Below, one piece after another: positions 48,898-56,576 of a stretch of 64,000 bases of DNA (within the stretch, counting starts at the first letter, position 1; every line of letters begins with the position of its first letter). Both the position numbers and the translations under genes were made by a program. The stretch is from Shewanella zhangzhouensis (GTDB lineage Bacteria > Pseudomonadota > Gammaproteobacteria > Enterobacterales > Shewanellaceae). The notes beneath the pieces were generated by a model. The model was not told the DNA's origin. It did no database searches and worked only from the letters and a program-made list of their open reading frames with translations. Location of the stretch: contig NZ_CP080414.1 in assembly GCF_019457615.1 (NCBI RefSeq), forward strand, positions 2,540,501-2,604,500, given 5' to 3'.

Positions 48898-49374
48898 TTA
48901 CTTTTCCGACGCCTTGATGGCAGCTATCAAGGCATCGCTGCTGTGTTCCAGCAGGTCCAGTACTCGCTCAAACCCTGCGTGCCCGCCGTAGTAGGGGTCG
49001 GGAACTTCCTCAACGTCTGACTCGCCAAAGCTTAATATGAGCCGCAGCTTGTGGCTGAATTCAGCAGGACAGCGGCGACTTAGCTCAGCAAGGTTATCCT
49101 TGTCTGCGGCAAGAATCAGGTCGAAGTGCATGAAGTCGCTGTCCTTCACTTGCCGGGCCCGCATCCCTGAGAAATCATAACCCCGAGCTTCACCAGCTTT
49201 TACCGAGCGGACGTCCGGGGCCTCACCCTGGTGGTAGCCTATGGTGCCGGCAGAATCAATCACCAAATCAAGTCCTGCGCGGATGGCACGTTGCCGAAAC
49301 ACTGCTTCGACACTGGGAGAGCGGCAGATATTGCCCATACATACAAATAGAATCGAACCGGGTGTGTTGGTCAT
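48898..49374 (-). CDS. Low-molecular-weight protein-tyrosine phosphatase family protein
   Basis: A 158-residue arsenate-reductase-like phosphatase. The P-loop CX5R is C12-MGNIC-R18 followed by SPSVEAVF, and the general acid Asp is in EVPDPYYGGHAGFERVLDLL. Both are intact, so the enzyme should be active on phosphotyrosine or phosphoarginine-type substrates; eukaryote-like LMW-PTPs share the DPYYG motif. No tyrosine kinase or capsule genes adjoin it, so the substrate is open. It lies 30 bp downstream of the exported DNA ligase gene on the same strand. Confidence 0.92.
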   Translation of the reverse strand: MTNTPGSILFVCMGNICRSPSVEAVFRQRAIRAGLDLVIDSAGTIGYHQGEAPDVRSVKAGEARGYDFSGMRARQVKDSDFMHFDLILAADKDNLAELSRRCPAEFSHKLRLILSFGESDVEEVPDPYYGGHAGFERVLDLLEHSSDALIAAIKASEK

Positions 49375-49403
49375 GGATGTCTTTGTCTCTTAACAGCGGG
49401 AGT

Positions 49404-50411
49404 TCATTCCATCGGACGAACACGGAGAAATCGCGCGCCCTTGGGAAGCCCTTTATCGGTGAGCCCATGATATTGAAAAGTGACCCAATCGCCAACGGCA
49501 GGTGGATGACGACGCTCTTCGAGACTGAAACCAGAGCCCAGGAAAAACTCTCTGCCATCCACAAGGCGCAGCTGTAACGCTCCCATCATGCCCTCAAATT
49601 GGCCTTTTCCCGGACGGTAACCAATCACCTGCCCTTCGGTATCATTCAGGGGCTTGAGCTTGATAAGCAGTGGATTGCGACCATCGATGTAAACGGCGTC
49701 TTCCCGATGCAGCATCAAGCCTTCGCCCCCTTTTTTAATGACGGCTTGAAAATAGGCGTTAAGCTCAGAGAGATGTTGGAAACGCCTTTGTTCCAGGAGC
49801 TTGAGCGGCGTATTTTTATCGGTGAGTCGAGCTTTCAACCACTTGTAACGTTCTGCAAATCCGAGCCCGGGTTGGGGTGTGTCAAACACCATCAACTGCA
49901 CCTGATACCAATCATCATCACGACCGCGTGAACGCACCAATCCACTCAACCACTCAAAACGGCCTCTGCCGGCCCACAACTCGCCATCGAGGAGAACATC
50001 TTCCGGCAAGGCTGCAGTAAACCAGACGGGCGCTGCGATTAAATTGCCAGAGCGGGTGACCAGCGTTTGGCCGGTCCAGCGAGCCCTGACACCATCCAGT
50101 TTTTCGCTCACCAGATATCGAGGCAACTCGGACTCCGGGGGTAAAGCCTTACTGGACGCGAGCTGCAGTGAGCCCGCAAGAGGCGCCGAACCGTTTGGCT
50201 GGTTTGCAACTGTTGCTGTATTTGAGGGAGCAGGAAGGGCCGTAACTACCACGGCTGAGTGAGCAAACGAAGGTACCAGCGCCAGAAAGGAAAGTAAGAG
50301 CACAACACCGCAGACACCCTGTATTATCCTTAAGGCAACAGTGAGCGCCATATCATTGCCTTCAGAATTTACCAGGCGCAACATGCCCTTTAACCAAAAC
50401 CCAGGTTTCAT
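49404..50411 (-). CDS. Exported ATP-dependent DNA ligase (LigE-type)
   Basis: A 335-residue minimal ATP-dependent DNA ligase. The nucleotidyltransferase motif I is VSEKLDGVRARW (AMP-accepting K104). Motif III lies in VLLDGELWAGRGRFEWL, motif IV in GGEGLMLHRED and motif V in LLIKLKPLND. An OB domain ends the protein. There is a hydrophobic signal sequence (GVCGVVLLLSFLALVPSFA), so the enzyme is probably periplasmic, as proposed for LigE proteins that repair incoming DNA. The ATG at 50411 has AGGGAGG five bases upstream. An ATG at 50351 with AAGG would leave a more standard signal peptide and is a real alternative. Confidence 0.88.
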   Translation of the reverse strand: MKPGFWLKGMLRLVNSEGNDMALTVALRIIQGVCGVVLLLSFLALVPSFAHSAVVVTALPAPSNTATVANQPNGSAPLAGSLQLASSKALPPESELPRYLVSEKLDGVRARWTGQTLVTRSGNLIAAPVWFTAALPEDVLLDGELWAGRGRFEWLSGLVRSRGRDDDWYQVQLMVFDTPQPGLGFAERYKWLKARLTDKNTPLKLLEQRRFQHLSELNAYFQAVIKKGGEGLMLHREDAVYIDGRNPLLIKLKPLNDTEGQVIGYRPGKGQFEGMMGALQLRLVDGREFFLGSGFSLEERRHPPAVGDWVTFQYHGLTDKGLPKGARFLRVRPME

Positions 50412-50600
50412 CGCAGCCTCCCTGCGCGACTTGTTCACACACGCTTAAGTTATAGCCCATATCCCATGGGCAGTGAGCTGCACATCACAAGACCAACAGC
50501 GGCGACAGAACTTTCCATAACTTCACAGCTGCACATCTGAGCTACACATCTGAGCTACAACATCAGCGCTACAACATCTACACACGTCCCTGTGGCGACC
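50412..50600. other. Intergenic region between ligase and dgkA genes, with short repeats
   Basis: About 190 bp without a gene. It contains ATATCCCATGGGCAGTG and a small tandem repeat described separately. Confidence 0.4.
50532..50580. repeat. 13/14-bp tandem repeat
   Basis: CACATCTGAGCTA occurs twice in perfect tandem (50532-50557), followed by the related CAACATCAGCGCTA and a partial CAACATCTA. Confidence 0.85.
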
Positions 50601-50629
50601 TGTTCTTATCGCTGCGGCTGCATTATACT
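50601..50629 (+). promoter_or_regulatory. Candidate dgkA promoter
   Basis: TGTTCT, 17 bases, TATACT. The -35 match is weak, the -10 good. It lies about 108 bp before the dgkA ATG. Confidence 0.4.
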
Positions 50630-50736
50630 GGCGCCTTTTTATGGCCAGCCGCGCTTTTGCTGAACGTTCAGCATAAAGGCGTCGCCTTCGGCCATATTTG
50701 AGCCCGACGATTGGGCTTGGCAATTTGGGGGAACAC

Positions 50737-51108
50737 ATGAAACCAGCCAATAACCATGGCATCAGGCGCGTTATTCGTGCGACCGGATTTTCTTTTAAAG
50801 GCTTAAAGTCAGCCTGGGTTCACGAAGCGGCCTTTCGGCAGGAACTGATCCTCGCATGCGTGATGGTGCCGTTGGCACTGTGGCTGGATGTGAGTACGGT
50901 TGAAAAATTACTGATGATCATGGCGGTGTTCATTGTGCTCATCACCGAACTGCTGAACTCTGCCATAGAAGCGGTTGTGGACCGTATCGGGGATGAAATC
51001 CACCCCCTCTCGGGTCAAGCCAAGGACATAGCGTCGGCAGCCGTGTTTATGAGTCTTGCGCTCTGCACCCTGGTGTGGGCCTTTATCCTGCTGCCGCTGC
51101 TCTGGTAA
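50737..51108 (+). CDS. dgkA: Diacylglycerol kinase
   Basis: A 123-residue integral membrane enzyme with three helices that phosphorylates diacylglycerol released by membrane-derived glucan synthesis. Conserved segments are ATGFSFKGLKSAWVHEAAFRQEL, then IMAVFIVLITELLNSAIEAVVDRIGDEIHPLSGQAKDIASAAVF, containing the E-x-x-N and catalytic Glu positions. The length equals E. coli DgkA (122). The ATG at 50737 has GGGGG six bases upstream; a 13-codon longer frame is not supported. Confidence 0.96.
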   Translation: MKPANNHGIRRVIRATGFSFKGLKSAWVHEAAFRQELILACVMVPLALWLDVSTVEKLLMIMAVFIVLITELLNSAIEAVVDRIGDEIHPLSGQAKDIASAAVFMSLALCTLVWAFILLPLLW

Positions 51109-51124
51109 TTGCTGCACTTTTCAC

Positions 51125-51997
51125 TCAGGCGCTGAGTTCTTCAGCGCCTTCATCAGACTCCCGCGCCAGAAAACTCACGGCCCGCTCTATTTGCGATAGT
51201 CTGTCATTTTGCGACCAATACACGACATACACGTTACGGGGAATGGAGCGTGCGCCTTCCACCCGATATAACTCACCCCGCTCAAGATACGGGCTCACCA
51301 TGTGATCCGGCAAAAACGCACTGCCGCCATTATTGAGCACGAAATCCAGGGCGATGCGCGATGAACTGGTGTGCAGCACAGGCAGTGGCATGTCGCCAAA
51401 TTCCTGTGCGTGAAGGATATTGAAAGCCGTACCCCAGTCGACCTTAATGTAATGGTGCTTAAGACACTCCGACAAACTGAGTGGACCGATACTGGACACC
51501 AGCCACAACTGCACCACGCCGATACGGATCTGTTCAAAGTCTTCCATCTTGGGCGGGTCGAAGGAAATTGCCATGTCCAGGGTGCGCTCCATCAACTGAC
51601 GGGTCATCACATTCTGGGGCAACACTTCCGTACGTAATGCCACGCCCGGCAAGCCTTTGTGCAGGGATTGCAGGTTGCCCTGTAAAAACGCATCCCAGAT
51701 GTTGGGACCGGCGCCTATGGTCAATTGTGTCGATTGCAATCGACTTAACGACACGTCCTGCTTGGCGCGCTCCCATGCTGTGAGTACCGCTTCGGCATGA
51801 TTCAGCATGCGCTCGCCGGCCGGTGTTGGCTGAATATTGTTCCGTTGGCGCTCAAACAGCTCCACCCCGAGAATAGTTTCGAGCTGCTTCACCCGGAAGC
51901 TGACTGCGCTTCGGGTAAGATAAAGATTTTCGGCAGCTTTTCCGAAATGGCGGGTACGTGAAACTTCCAAAAAGGTTTTCAGCAGATCTGTGTCCAT
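51125..51997 (-). CDS. hdfR: LysR-type regulator, HdfR-like
   Basis: A 290-residue LysR-type transcriptional regulator. The N-terminal helix-turn-helix MDTDLLKTFLEVSRTRHFGKAAENLYLTRSAVSFRVKQLE is very close to E. coli HdfR, which represses flhDC. The rest is a periplasmic-binding-protein-like effector domain whose ligand is unknown. It is divergent from maoP, as hdfR is from maoP (yifE) in E. coli, which supports the name. Whether it controls flagellar genes here is inference; Shewanella flagella are not governed by FlhDC but by FlrA-type cascades. Confidence 0.88.
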   Translation of the reverse strand: MDTDLLKTFLEVSRTRHFGKAAENLYLTRSAVSFRVKQLETILGVELFERQRNNIQPTPAGERMLNHAEAVLTAWERAKQDVSLSRLQSTQLTIGAGPNIWDAFLQGNLQSLHKGLPGVALRTEVLPQNVMTRQLMERTLDMAISFDPPKMEDFEQIRIGVVQLWLVSSIGPLSLSECLKHHYIKVDWGTAFNILHAQEFGDMPLPVLHTSSSRIALDFVLNNGGSAFLPDHMVSPYLERGELYRVEGARSIPRNVYVVYWSQNDRLSQIERAVSFLARESDEGAEELSA

Positions 51998-52132
51998 AAA
52001 ATTTCTTTGACCAACAAGACCAAAATTTTTTGATTCCTAATTCAAGGATACTAGCCAATACTCCAGTTGCAAATTATCCCACAGCTTAGGTAATCATCGC
52101 TATCAGCTTTTGTTGTATGGAAGGAAAAGACA
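51998..52132. promoter_or_regulatory. hdfR-maoP intergenic region
   Basis: A 135-bp divergent promoter region. In E. coli the maoS site, bound by MaoP to organise the Ori macrodomain, lies in the regulatory region of maoP. I cannot identify the site base by base here, so its presence is inferred by position only. Confidence 0.3.
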
Positions 52133-52570
52133 ATGTCAGAACAGTTAGTTGCCAGTAAAATCTATCAGGGTATGCCCGAATCCGCCCCGATGAGCTTTCT
52201 GAGTCAAAGGCGCTTTTATGACGATGCCAATTTCCCCAAGGGGTTTCGCCGCAGTGGAGACTTTACCAACAAAGAAGCCGAATTGTTGGAATGTCATGGT
52301 CTGGCGATGAAGGCGCTCGCCGATGGCACTCGCCTGCCTTCGACTGATGAAGAAGCGCAATTTGTCGATGTTGTGCGCGGGAACAAGTCCGCCAGTAGCA
52401 TACTTGAACAGATCTGGTTAAAGTATTGCAAGCTGGCTCAGGGTAAGCCTTTCTACGCGGTCGTTGGCACAGTCCACGCCCCCGCAGTGGCACCTGAGGC
52501 TGAAATTGAACTCGATGATATCGACGATGACGAGGTTTCTGATGACGAGGAACCCGAGGACACACCATGA
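52133..52570 (+). CDS. maoP: MaoP (YifE, DUF413) family protein with acidic tail
   Basis: A 145-residue protein whose core (residues about 22-110) matches DUF413: QRRFYDDANFPKGFRRSGDFTNKEAELLECHGLAMKALADG and IWLKYCKLAQGKPFYAVVG. E. coli MaoP is needed for the Ori macrodomain and acts with the maoS site. This protein has about 20 extra residues at the N-terminus and ends in an acidic tail of about 28 residues rich in Asp and Glu (from EAEIELDDIDDDEVSDDEE). AAGGAAAAG precedes the ATG. rimK follows after 20 bp. Confidence 0.9.
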   Translation: MSEQLVASKIYQGMPESAPMSFLSQRRFYDDANFPKGFRRSGDFTNKEAELLECHGLAMKALADGTRLPSTDEEAQFVDVVRGNKSASSILEQIWLKYCKLAQGKPFYAVVGTVHAPAVAPEAEIELDDIDDDEVSDDEEPEDTP

Positions 52571-52590
52571 CGCTTAAGGCGAATATCTGA

Positions 52591-53520
52591 ATGCGCGGCT
52601 GGATTTTATACAAAGAAACCGCGACTCAGCTCAAACCCGAACTGTACGAAATTCAACGTCTGTTGGACGCCGCCAAGGCGGACAACATAGATCTTCAGGT
52701 CTATGCTCCGGACGAGTTTGATTTGACCGTTACCCGGGAAGACAACAAGAGTATTTTGCTTAATGGGCAGCCAGTTGAGCTGCCCGATTTTATTATCCCC
52801 CGCATGGGTTCAGGCACCACCTATTTTGCGCTGGCGATAATTCGCCACCTGGAGCGCTTGGGGGTATACAGTCTCAACTCATCACGGGCTATCGAGACCG
52901 TAAAAGATAAACTCTTTTCACAGCAGCTATTGGCGGAAAAAAATCTGCCAACCCCCAAAACCATGTTGGTGAAGTTCCCGGTGGATATCGAACTGGTGCA
53001 AAGCCATTTGGGCTTTCCGGTGGTGATAAAGACCTTGTCGGGCTCTCAGGGCAGTGGTGTGTTTTTGTCACACAAACCAAGGGAGTTTGACGACCTGATG
53101 CAGTTGATTGAGGCCACCAATAAAAATGCCAACATCATACTGCAGGAGTTTATTGCCAACAGTCATGGCCGGGATCTGCGGGTCTTTACCATTGGCGGGC
53201 GAGTCGTGGGCTGTTTTGAGCGGCGCGCAGCAGAAGACAGCTTCAAAGCCAACGTCAGTGCCGGTGGTGCCGCGCTCCCCTTCGAGGTGACCCCAGAAAT
53301 TGAATGGCTGGCCACCCAAACTGCTAACATTCTTGACCTCGACGTTGCCGGAATCGACCTCTTGTTCGACAACGGTCACTACAAAATATGTGAAGCCAAC
53401 TCCTCTCCGGGATTTGAAGGGCTGGAGTCCTGTCTCAACGTGGATATCGCATCACAGATCCTCCACTTTATTCGCATCCGGCTTGGGATGTTCAATAAAG
53501 AAGACCAAGCCTCAATATGA
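52591..53520 (+). CDS. rimK: RimK-family alpha-L-glutamate ligase (ATP-grasp)
   Basis: A 309-residue ATP-grasp ligase. Family segments are FIIPRMGSGTTYFALAIIRHLERLG, AIETVKDKLFSQQLLAEKNLPTPKT, GFPVVIKTLSGSQGSGVFL (P-loop-like lid), FIANSHGRDLRVFTIGGRVVGCFERRA and the metal site YKICEANSSPGFEGLE. E. coli RimK adds glutamates to ribosomal protein S6; related members tail other substrates. The protein substrate here is not known. It shares a transcript with maoP (20-bp gap); the ATG has only a weak ribosome binding site, suggesting coupling. A terminator follows directly. Confidence 0.92.
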   Translation: MRGWILYKETATQLKPELYEIQRLLDAAKADNIDLQVYAPDEFDLTVTREDNKSILLNGQPVELPDFIIPRMGSGTTYFALAIIRHLERLGVYSLNSSRAIETVKDKLFSQQLLAEKNLPTPKTMLVKFPVDIELVQSHLGFPVVIKTLSGSQGSGVFLSHKPREFDDLMQLIEATNKNANIILQEFIANSHGRDLRVFTIGGRVVGCFERRAAEDSFKANVSAGGAALPFEVTPEIEWLATQTANILDLDVAGIDLLFDNGHYKICEANSSPGFEGLESCLNVDIASQILHFIRIRLGMFNKEDQASI

Positions 53521-53524
53521 GAAC

Positions 53525-53550
53525 AAAAGCACCCTTAGGGGTGCTTTTTT
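53525..53550 (+). terminator. Intrinsic terminator of maoP-rimK
   Basis: AAAAGCACCC-TTA-GGGGTGCTTTTTT begins 5 bp after the rimK stop codon. Confidence 0.9.
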
Positions 53551-53706
53551 GTTCAGGGTCAAAGTTTTTCACAATTTTGCAAACAAATGTTTCACAATCT
53601 TTTGCCTTTGTGGTTAAACTGCAGTGCGGCAAAAAGTGCATAGACACAGCCGTCCGGGTAACAGCTAACGACATAATAACGACAAAGCAAGATTTCAGGA
53701 GCGACA

Positions 53707-54567
53707 ATGCGGGCAACTTCGACCCTATTGTTAATGGCATTGGCAGGATTTAGCCAGTGTGCGCTCGCCAAGGATATGACCCTCCGGGTCGGTGGATTTT
53801 ACTCTCAGTCTGATTCCAGCATAGACGTAACCGATCCTGTGATCGGTGAAGACTTCCGCCTGGATTTCGAGAGCGACCTGCAATTAGCCGAAAACCAGTT
53901 CCTGCCCTTTATTGAATTCGAATACGCCTTTGGCGACAGACACAATGTCTACTTAGACTGGAAACGTCTGCATCGCAGCGCCGAAACCAGCGCCGTCACC
54001 CGCCCATTTGATGTACAGATTGACGATACAGTCTATTCCGTAAAGGCCGGTGGCCAGCTCAATACCACCCTGAATATTGATGTGCTGCGTCTTGGCTATG
54101 GTTACGATCTGCTGCAAGGTGACAATTACAGCCTGGGAATTACCCTGGGGTTACACACCATGTTCATCGAGTCGGTGTTTGAGGGCGCAATTGGCGCCTG
54201 TCTTGCCACCGAGCTGGATGGCGACCTGTGTAGCCAGCGCCCTATTCCGCGTATTGTGGAAAACAGCGTCACTGCCCCACTGCCGGATATTGGTCTGGTT
54301 GGTCATTACGAGTTTTTGCCCGGCTGGCGCTTCTCGGCCCATGGTCAGTACTTCGCCATCAAACTCGATGATCTGGAAGGTTCACTGACCGACATCCGCG
54401 CCGGTGTCAGTGCCGATCTGGGCGAGAGCTGGAGCCTGTCACTGGCGTACAATTATTACAAAGTCGATGTGGATGTGACCCAGTCTGCTGAAAACATCAA
54501 AGTGGCCGATTACAACATCTTCTACAAATTTGTCGGCCCAATGATTTCAGTTAGTTATCGCTTTTAA
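53707..54567 (+). CDS. Outer-membrane beta-barrel protein
   Basis: A 286-residue exported protein. Signal peptide about residues 1-21 (STLLLMALAGFSQCALA). The mature part alternates aromatic and polar residues in strands such as LRVGGFYSQSDSS, QFLPFIEFEYAFGDRHNVYLDW, LNIDVLRLGYGYDLLQGDNYSLGITLGLHTMF and WSLSLAYNYYKVDVDVT. It ends in ISVSYRF with a C-terminal Phe, the BAM-recognition feature of outer-membrane barrels. About 10-12 strands are likely. Two Cys in an extracellular loop (GACLATELDGDLCS) could form a disulfide. Function unknown. A terminator follows. Confidence 0.87.
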   Translation: MRATSTLLLMALAGFSQCALAKDMTLRVGGFYSQSDSSIDVTDPVIGEDFRLDFESDLQLAENQFLPFIEFEYAFGDRHNVYLDWKRLHRSAETSAVTRPFDVQIDDTVYSVKAGGQLNTTLNIDVLRLGYGYDLLQGDNYSLGITLGLHTMFIESVFEGAIGACLATELDGDLCSQRPIPRIVENSVTAPLPDIGLVGHYEFLPGWRFSAHGQYFAIKLDDLEGSLTDIRAGVSADLGESWSLSLAYNYYKVDVDVTQSAENIKVADYNIFYKFVGPMISVSYRF

Positions 54568-54584
54568 GCAGTTTCCAGTCCATT

Positions 54585-54606
54585 AAGGCCCTCAGGGGCC
54601 TTTTTT
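54585..54606 (+). terminator. Intrinsic terminator of the barrel protein gene
   Basis: AAGGCCC-TCA-GGGGCCTTTTTT, 18 bp past the stop codon. Confidence 0.88.
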
Positions 54607-54624
54607 ATTGCCGCATTTTCGCTT

Positions 54625-54692
54625 GATTACTTCAGAGCCCTGATTGCTTCAGGACCCTGATTACTTAAGTACCCTGATGACTTAGGTGCCCT
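54625..54692. repeat. Four 17-bp imperfect tandem repeats
   Basis: Units at 54625, 54642, 54659 and 54676 follow the pattern GATtrCTTmrGkrCCCT (for example GATTACTTCAGAGCCCT and GATTGCTTCAGGACCCT). A fifth, broken unit begins at 54693 with GATGTCAG. They lie between the barrel gene terminator and the second diguanylate cyclase gene. The remaining bases up to 54892 show no other clear element. Confidence 0.93.
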
Positions 54693-54892
54693 GATGTCAG
54701 CCAAAGCCAGTGAGGCCCCTGCAGCCCGCCAACCTCTGCAGGTTTACTCACAGCGTGTAAATTCAGGTGAGTTTCCAAGGCTGGCACTAATAAGCAGAGC
54801 TTCATCACCCTGCAGGAAACCTTCGGTTTCAACCGTCTGGGTTCAGGGCTATCATAGCCTTATCGCTTCCTCTTTTTTCGTCGGAACCGTCC

Positions 54893-55948
54893 ATGGGCGA
54901 AAAGCCACCCGCCACTGCAATGGCCCCCAGTGATCTCGTGCAAACCGCCGCCGGGCGGTTGAAAAAGGCCGTTCCTTTGATGCTAAAACATCAAATCCCC
55001 ACCACGCCAATAAACTATGCCCTCTGGTACACCTATGTGGGCGAGCAGCAACCCGAGCTCAACAAAGCCCTGGACGACCTGGTGGCCCAGTACCACACCC
55101 TGCCACCTGTCAGCGGCGAGCTCTTGTATCGTGAACATCTGGCCGATCCGGTAGAGCTTGATGTGCGGGATATGCGCCAGAATCTTGAGGCCATGGCCAC
55201 CGAGCTTGGCAACCAGCTTAAAGACACCAACCTGGATGCCACCGCATTTCAGCAAAAAATCGACGCCAACTTTTCGCGACTGGAACGCATAGACAACGAG
55301 AGTCTGAGTCTTGAACAGGTGCTGAATCTGGTCCGTAATCTGGTTAAAGAATCCGACGCCATCCGCGAGTCCACCAGCTACTTCACCGGCCAGCTTGCCA
55401 AAGCGCAGCAGGAAATCGATTCCCTCAAACGGCGGCTGGAAGAGAGTGAGAAAGACATCTTTTTCGATGCGCTCACGGGGTGTCTCAATCGACGAGCCTT
55501 CGATGCAGACCTTGCCGGCTTGCTGGCACAGGCACCTGAAGGCTGTTGCCTTATCCTGTGTGATATCGACCATTTCAAGCACTTTAACGATAACTATGGC
55601 CACCAGCTTGGCGATCAGGTACTGAAGCTGGTGGGCAAACGCCTCACCGAAGCCTGCCGGGACGGCGTGAAGTGCTACCGTTACGGCGGTGAGGAATTTG
55701 CCCTGCTGGCTCCGTCAAGCAATCTGCGCATCGCACGTCAGTTGGCGGAAGGCATTCGTCGTGGCGTGGAAAAGCTGACACTCAAGGACAGACGCAGGGA
55801 TGCCCGCATCGATAACATCAGCGCTTCGTTTGGTGTGGCTCAGTGGCAACCCAAAATGACCGCAAGAAGCCTGATTGAGCGCGCCGACAAGCAGCTTTAC
55901 GAAGCCAAACGCCTTGGTCGCAACAGAGTCATGCCTATCTCAGGCTGA
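54893..55948 (+). CDS. Diguanylate cyclase with helical N-terminal sensor region
   Basis: A 351-residue soluble GGDEF protein. The N-terminal 180 residues are helical (LKKAVPLMLKHQIPTTPINYALWYTYVGEQ, then long coiled-coil segments such as TGQLAKAQQEIDSLKRRLEESEKD). This arrangement is seen in a group of gammaproteobacterial cyclases. The catalytic domain has DALTGCLNRRAFD, LCDIDHFKHFNDNYGHQ and GGEEF at 265-269. No RxxD inhibitory site precedes GGEEF, so product inhibition is not expected. It ends by overlapping the convergent sortase gene by 14 bp. Confidence 0.92.
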   Translation: MGEKPPATAMAPSDLVQTAAGRLKKAVPLMLKHQIPTTPINYALWYTYVGEQQPELNKALDDLVAQYHTLPPVSGELLYREHLADPVELDVRDMRQNLEAMATELGNQLKDTNLDATAFQQKIDANFSRLERIDNESLSLEQVLNLVRNLVKESDAIRESTSYFTGQLAKAQQEIDSLKRRLEESEKDIFFDALTGCLNRRAFDADLAGLLAQAPEGCCLILCDIDHFKHFNDNYGHQLGDQVLKLVGKRLTEACRDGVKCYRYGGEEFALLAPSSNLRIARQLAEGIRRGVEKLTLKDRRRDARIDNISASFGVAQWQPKMTARSLIERADKQLYEAKRLGRNRVMPISG

Positions 55949-56576
55949 CCACCATGGCCTTCGCTGCCGCATCCGGGCGACTCCATAAATCGTCCGGTTC
56001 GGCCACCACCACAAAGCGTTCATTGGCTCTGTCGCTTAAACCATAAAAGGGATAACAGGTAATCAGGGTTAACCTGTCGGTCACCTGCTCTAACACAGAT
56101 AATTCCCGCTCCGACACCACTGAGGTGTATTTCACCCGATACTGCTGCAATTCACCGCGCATATTCTCCAGCAGCAGTTCATCCCCCGGCCCCACCTCGC
56201 GCAAAATGGCGAAATGGGTGTCTCTGTGCCCGGCAATCACGGTGTTGCCGCCATCTCCCGGCGCCGCCGTCTCTTCCAGCCAGCCCGGGGCAAACGCCAG
56301 GTTGCGACCATTGGCCCCCGCCAGAATATAAAAGCTTTCACTGCTTGCCCCTTCGCGCCTGAGTTCCAGCCTCGCAATGGGGTAGGTATCGGCCCAGCCC
56401 CAAGGTTTATGGGGTAAACCATCTTTGAGGCTCTGCTCCCAGGCACTGGCAATCAGGTACTGGGCAAGTAATGCTTTTGCCTGCATATATCCTCCAAAAC
56501 TGATAAGAACAACTCCCGATAACAACAGCAGCGGCCAGCGTCTGCGGGGTCTGGAACCAAATCTAAACCGCTTCAT
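55935..56576 (-). CDS. Class GN sortase of the proteobacterial dedicated sortase system
   Basis: A 213-residue membrane-anchored transpeptidase. The N-terminus is basic followed by one helix (about 14-31, WPLLLLSGVVLISFGGY). The sortase catalytic set is complete: H117 in TVIAGHRDTHFAIL, C174 in LTLITCYPFYG and R187 in ANERFVVVAEP. It should cleave the LPxT-like signal of its partner and attach it to an unknown acceptor. The ATG at 56576 follows GGAGGCGGGAAG and lies inside the last codons of the target gene (14-bp overlap), so the pair is translationally coupled. Confidence 0.93.
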   Translation of the reverse strand: MKRFRFGSRPRRRWPLLLLSGVVLISFGGYMQAKALLAQYLIASAWEQSLKDGLPHKPWGWADTYPIARLELRREGASSESFYILAGANGRNLAFAPGWLEETAAPGDGGNTVIAGHRDTHFAILREVGPGDELLLENMRGELQQYRVKYTSVVSERELSVLEQVTDRLTLITCYPFYGLSDRANERFVVVAEPDDLWSRPDAAAKAMVVSLR

